Assembly (NCBI GenBank): GCA_002454125.1
Contig: DKII01000167.1
Span: 27,952-34,982, forward strand
Direction of reading: 5' to 3'
Source of the DNA: Novosphingobium sp. UBA6722
GTDB lineage: Bacteria; Pseudomonadota; Alphaproteobacteria; Sphingomonadales; Sphingomonadaceae
Length of the DNA: 7,031 bases
Position numbers and translations under genes: made by a program. This document shows positions 4,570-7,031 of this stretch, one piece after another. The notes beneath the pieces were generated by a model. That model searched no databases. It worked only from the letters and a program-made list of their open reading frames with translations, and was not told where the DNA came from. Numbering within the stretch: position 1 is the stretch's first letter; the number at the start of each line of letters is the position of its first letter.

Positions 4570-6708
4570 TCAGCGCGGCGGCTGGAATTCCTTCACCCCA
4601 GCCTGCCACAGCACGAAGCTGTAGATATCGGCCCACATCGCGTCGCGCTGGCTGCGGGTTGAACCCATGCCGTGACCTGCGCCGAAATCGATCCGCAGCA
4701 TCACCGGCTCGCCGCTGGTCGTCGCGGCGGCCAGGCGGGCGGTGTATTTGGCGCTGTGGAAGGTGGCGGCGCGCGGATCATTGAGCCCGCTCACCACCAG
4801 CGTTGCCGGGTACTTCGTGCCGGGCTTGATGTGCTGGTAGGGATCAAGATCAAACATCGTCTTGAACGTCGCCGCATCGGTGATCGGCCCGCCCCATTCG
4901 GGGATGTCGGCGTTGTTCTGTTCCGACACGTAGCGCACCGGGTTCATGAAGCCGACATTGGCGATCGCCCCGGTGAACAGGTCGGGCCGGGCGTTGACCG
5001 CCTGGCCGACCATCACCCCGCCGGCCGAAGTGCCGATGATGCTCATCTGCTGCGGCGTGGTCAGCTTGTCGCGAACCAGCGTTTCGGCGACATCGATCGC
5101 GTCGTTCCAGGTGTTGGCCTTGGTCTGCGCCTTGCCGCCATAGTGCCAGTCACGCCCGAACTCGCCCCCGCCGCGCACATTGGCGAAAACATAGCTGCCG
5201 CCGCGATCGAAGAATGGCAGCAGCGTCGTCTGGAAGAACGGCAGGTAGGAACTGCCGTAGGCCCCGTAGGCTTCGATCAGCAGTGGCCCTGGTCCCTGCG
5301 CCGCGCGGCCCTTGCGCGAGATCACCGTGTAAGGAACCCTGGTTCCGTCGCGCGCGGTCGCCATCAGGGTGCGGGCTTCGTAGCGCGAGGGATCATACCC
5401 TTCAGGGCTGCTGGTCAGGTTCATCCGGTGCAGCGCCCCGTCGGGAGTCACGTGGTAGATGTCGTTGGGCGTGAGCCAGCCGACCAGACCGATGAACGCT
5501 TCCCCCGTTCGCTCGTTCTTGCTGAGCAGGTTGACTGACCCGGCAAAGGGCAAAGCCAGCCGCGTGGCGCGGCCATCCGCACTGACACGCCAAAGCCCAT
5601 TTTGCGAACCCTCGATCGTCGAGACCAGCGCTGCATTGCCCTGTATGAGCATCCGCTCGATCACCGGATTGCCCGGCAGCTTGATCTCACGCGCGGTCGC
5701 CAGATCGGGCTTGGCCAGCGGGGTGACCAGGATCTTGCCGTTGGGCGCATCGCGCGTGGTCTTGATCCACAGATCGTTGCCGAGCACTTCGGCGCCCTCG
5801 ATCTGGGCTTCGAAATCGCCCACCCGGCGCCATTCCGGCTTGCCTGCCAGCAGCGCAGCACGGCTGGTCAGGTACAGCTTGAATTCGCGCCGTCCGTCGG
5901 CCACCGCGAACAGCGCCGTATCGGTTTCGACATCGAAATCGACGATCGCGAAATCGTTGGGGCTCAGCTTCACCGGGGCCTGATCGCGCGGGATCAGCAC
6001 CGGATCGGGCCCGGCAGCGCCCAGCGTGTGCAGCTTGGTGACGTTGTTGGCGTAATAGGTGGGCGTGCCTTGCTCACCAACAAGCTGGAGATAGGCAAAG
6101 CCGCTCGAATCCGGCAGCCATGAAACCTGGCCGAAATCGGTCGCCGGGATCTTCGTTGCCAGCAACTTGCCGCTCGGCACTTCGACCACGTACAGCACCG
6201 AAGCCTCGGTCCCGCGCTTGGACAGGCCGACCGCCACATAGCGGCCGTCGGGCGAAGGCACCCACCAATCGAGCGCCTGGGGCGCGCCGAGGATCGTCGC
6301 CGGATCGAGCAGCACCCGGTCGGCCATCTTGCCGATCCGGACATACAGCTTGGGATCCTCGGCGCCGCGATCGCGGCGTATGATGAACAGCGTTTGGCCG
6401 GCCTTGCGGACCATCCCGACGCTAACCTGCTCGCCCGATAGCGCCTGGATCGATTTGAACAGCCCGTCGCGGCCCGGCAGCTTGGCCATGACGGCGGCGG
6501 TATGATCGGCCTGGGCCTTGAGCCACGGCATCCAGCGCGGGTCCTTGCCGGATTCCATCCAGCGATAGGGATCGTCGACCTTGGTGCCGTAATAATCATC
6601 GGTCACGACTTCGACCGGGGCGGTTGGCGGCGATGTTTCGCCTGCCAGAACCGAGTGCGGCAGCAGCGCCGCGAGCGACCCTGCAAGGACCAGAAGCTTC
6701 CTGTTCAT
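4570..6708 (-). CDS. Exported prolyl-oligopeptidase-family (S9) serine peptidase
   Basis: This 712-residue protein matches the S9A family in length and plan. A Sec signal peptide (MNRKLLVLAGSLAALLPHSVLA, cleavage probably before GETS) is followed by the typical N-terminal YYGTKVDDPYRWME (39-52), a beta-propeller that gates substrate size (about 85-440), and an alpha/beta-hydrolase domain (about 445-708). The catalytic triad is visible: S561 in GTSAGG, D644 in GLNDPRA and H679 in GAGHG; R646 matches the carboxylate-binding Arg of prolyl oligopeptidase, and the YGAYG stretch (481-485) carries the oxyanion Tyr. The stacking Trp of proline-specific members appears to be D601 (DIPEWG), so cleavage after proline should not be assumed. 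GGAG lies 6 bases before the ATG. It is the first gene of the peptidase cluster and divergent from gyrB. Location is probably periplasmic, acting on oligopeptides. Confidence 0.93.
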   Translation of the reverse strand: MNRKLLVLAGSLAALLPHSVLAGETSPPTAPVEVVTDDYYGTKVDDPYRWMESGKDPRWMPWLKAQADHTAAVMAKLPGRDGLFKSIQALSGEQVSVGMVRKAGQTLFIIRRDRGAEDPKLYVRIGKMADRVLLDPATILGAPQALDWWVPSPDGRYVAVGLSKRGTEASVLYVVEVPSGKLLATKIPATDFGQVSWLPDSSGFAYLQLVGEQGTPTYYANNVTKLHTLGAAGPDPVLIPRDQAPVKLSPNDFAIVDFDVETDTALFAVADGRREFKLYLTSRAALLAGKPEWRRVGDFEAQIEGAEVLGNDLWIKTTRDAPNGKILVTPLAKPDLATAREIKLPGNPVIERMLIQGNAALVSTIEGSQNGLWRVSADGRATRLALPFAGSVNLLSKNERTGEAFIGLVGWLTPNDIYHVTPDGALHRMNLTSSPEGYDPSRYEARTLMATARDGTRVPYTVISRKGRAAQGPGPLLIEAYGAYGSSYLPFFQTTLLPFFDRGGSYVFANVRGGGEFGRDWHYGGKAQTKANTWNDAIDVAETLVRDKLTTPQQMSIIGTSAGGVMVGQAVNARPDLFTGAIANVGFMNPVRYVSEQNNADIPEWGGPITDAATFKTMFDLDPYQHIKPGTKYPATLVVSGLNDPRAATFHSAKYTARLAAATTSGEPVMLRIDFGAGHGMGSTRSQRDAMWADIYSFVLWQAGVKEFQPPR

Positions 6709-6872
6709 CGTGATCTCCCCTGTGCAGGCCGCAGCAATTGAGCAGCTTTGTCGCAGCGGGGAAAGAGGCTTGCTCCAACTTCGCCGATCCTGGTCCCAAC
6801 CTTGGGGAAAAAGCGGTCAGCCAAGGGCGCTTTTGCTTGGGGTTTCGGTGGCCTTTGCCTATAGCCCGGACC
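6709..6872. other. Divergent intergenic region between the S9 peptidase and gyrB
   Basis: These 164 bases separate two outward-facing genes and must hold both promoters. On the plus strand a -35/-10-like pair near 6837-6865 can be proposed for gyrB. On the minus strand I find the S9 ribosome binding site (GGGGAGA, 6714-6720) but no convincing -35/-10 pair. No small open reading frame, long palindrome or copy of the MarR-type operator was seen. Short inverted repeats around CCCAACCTTGGG (6795-6806) are too small to call. Confidence 0.6.
6837..6865 (+). promoter_or_regulatory. Candidate gyrB promoter
   Basis: TTGGGG (6837-6842), a 17-base spacer and TATAGC (6860-6865) form a plausible sigma-70-type promoter, with three and four matches to the consensus hexamers. 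Transcription would be expected to start about seven bases after the -10, at 6872 or 6873, which coincides with the gyrB ATG. The match is modest and other start sites cannot be excluded. Confidence 0.45.
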
Positions 6873-7031
6873 ATGTCCGATACCCCCGAAAACACCCCCG
6901 CTTCTGGCGCCAACCAGAACGCCTATGGCGCCGATTCGATCAAGGTCCTGAAAGGGCTGGATGCCGTCCGCAAGCGGCCTGGCATGTACATTGGCGATAC
7001 CGACGACGGATCGGGCCTGCACCACATGGTG
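6873..7031 (+). CDS. gyrB: DNA gyrase subunit B, N-terminal part (truncated by window end)
   Basis: The reading frame from the ATG at 6873 stays open for 53 codons to the window edge. After a variable 20-residue head beginning MSDTPENTPASG come DSIKVLKGLDAVRKRPGMYI (21-40) and GDTDDGSGLHHMV (41-53), the near-invariant start of the GyrB ATPase domain. ParE usually differs here, with EGLEPVRRRPGMYIG-type sequence, so gyrB is preferred. The product supplies the ATPase and part of the DNA gate of gyrase, which introduces negative supercoils. Only the N-terminal arm and first GHKL elements are inside the window; catalytic residues lie beyond. No Shine-Dalgarno sequence precedes the ATG. An in-frame TTG at 6855 is possible but less likely. 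The gene is divergent from the peptidase cluster. Confidence 0.96.
   Translation, partial: MSDTPENTPASGANQNAYGADSIKVLKGLDAVRKRPGMYIGDTDDGSGLHHMV

Noticed and set aside
4560..4573. Small hairpin CTGAA-acgg-TTCAG at the S9 stop codon
   Set aside because: Only 5 bp with no U tract, and it lies in a 24-base gap between genes that otherwise look co-transcribed; probably chance.
4672..6123. Plus-strand open frames opposite the S9 peptidase gene
   Set aside because: The minus strand encodes a full-length peptidase with an intact catalytic triad; the opposite frames are low-complexity Arg/Gly/Ala-rich products.
6795..6806. Inverted repeat CCCAA-cc-TTGGG upstream of gyrB
   Set aside because: Five-base arms with a two-base gap occur often by chance. 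It does not overlap the proposed promoter and has no second copy.

Overview
The window reads as chromosomal DNA of an alphaproteobacterium, most likely of the Sphingomonadales (Novosphingobium, Erythrobacter or relatives). The reasons are high GC, gene starts with Sec or Tat leaders, a gyrB start of alphaproteobacterial type, and secreted peptidase families that are common in sphingomonads. The genus is an inference. No mobile element, CRISPR array, tRNA or rRNA is visible, and nothing suggests recent horizontal transfer.

Layout. Five complete genes lie on the minus strand and one truncated gene on the plus strand. At the right edge gyrB begins at 6873 and runs off the window. Divergent from it, across a 164-base intergenic region, starts a tight three-gene cluster of exported peptidases: a prolyl-oligopeptidase-family (S9) serine peptidase (6708 to 4570), then two tandem paralogous M20 metallopeptidases (4545 to 3106 and 3098 to 1671). 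The spacings are 24 and 7 bases, as in an operon. All three carry Sec-type signal peptides, so together they probably form a periplasmic peptide-degrading module: the S9 enzyme cuts oligopeptides and the two zinc enzymes trim small peptides or dipeptides.

After a 72-base gap comes a second, independently regulated minus-strand unit: a Tat-exported nitroreductase-like protein (1598 to 477) whose stop overlaps the start of a MarR-family repressor (480 to 37). The gap holds the most striking non-coding structure in the window: a 40-base compound inverted repeat made of two related 14-base palindromes exactly 20 bases apart. It overlaps a plausible -35/-10 pair and ends at the ribosome binding site of the nitroreductase gene. 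It is best read as the MarR operator, giving an autoregulated redox or xenobiotic-response operon. Each arm contains a GANTC site, the target of the alphaproteobacterial CcrM methylase.

Other points of note: gyrB has no Shine-Dalgarno sequence and a -10-like box so close to its ATG that the mRNA may be leaderless; the S9 peptidase appears to carry Asp where proline-specific relatives have the substrate-stacking Trp; and the two M20 paralogues share four cysteines at matching positions. No clearly unprecedented system was found. The most promising leads are the MarR operator architecture and the exported peptidase operon.
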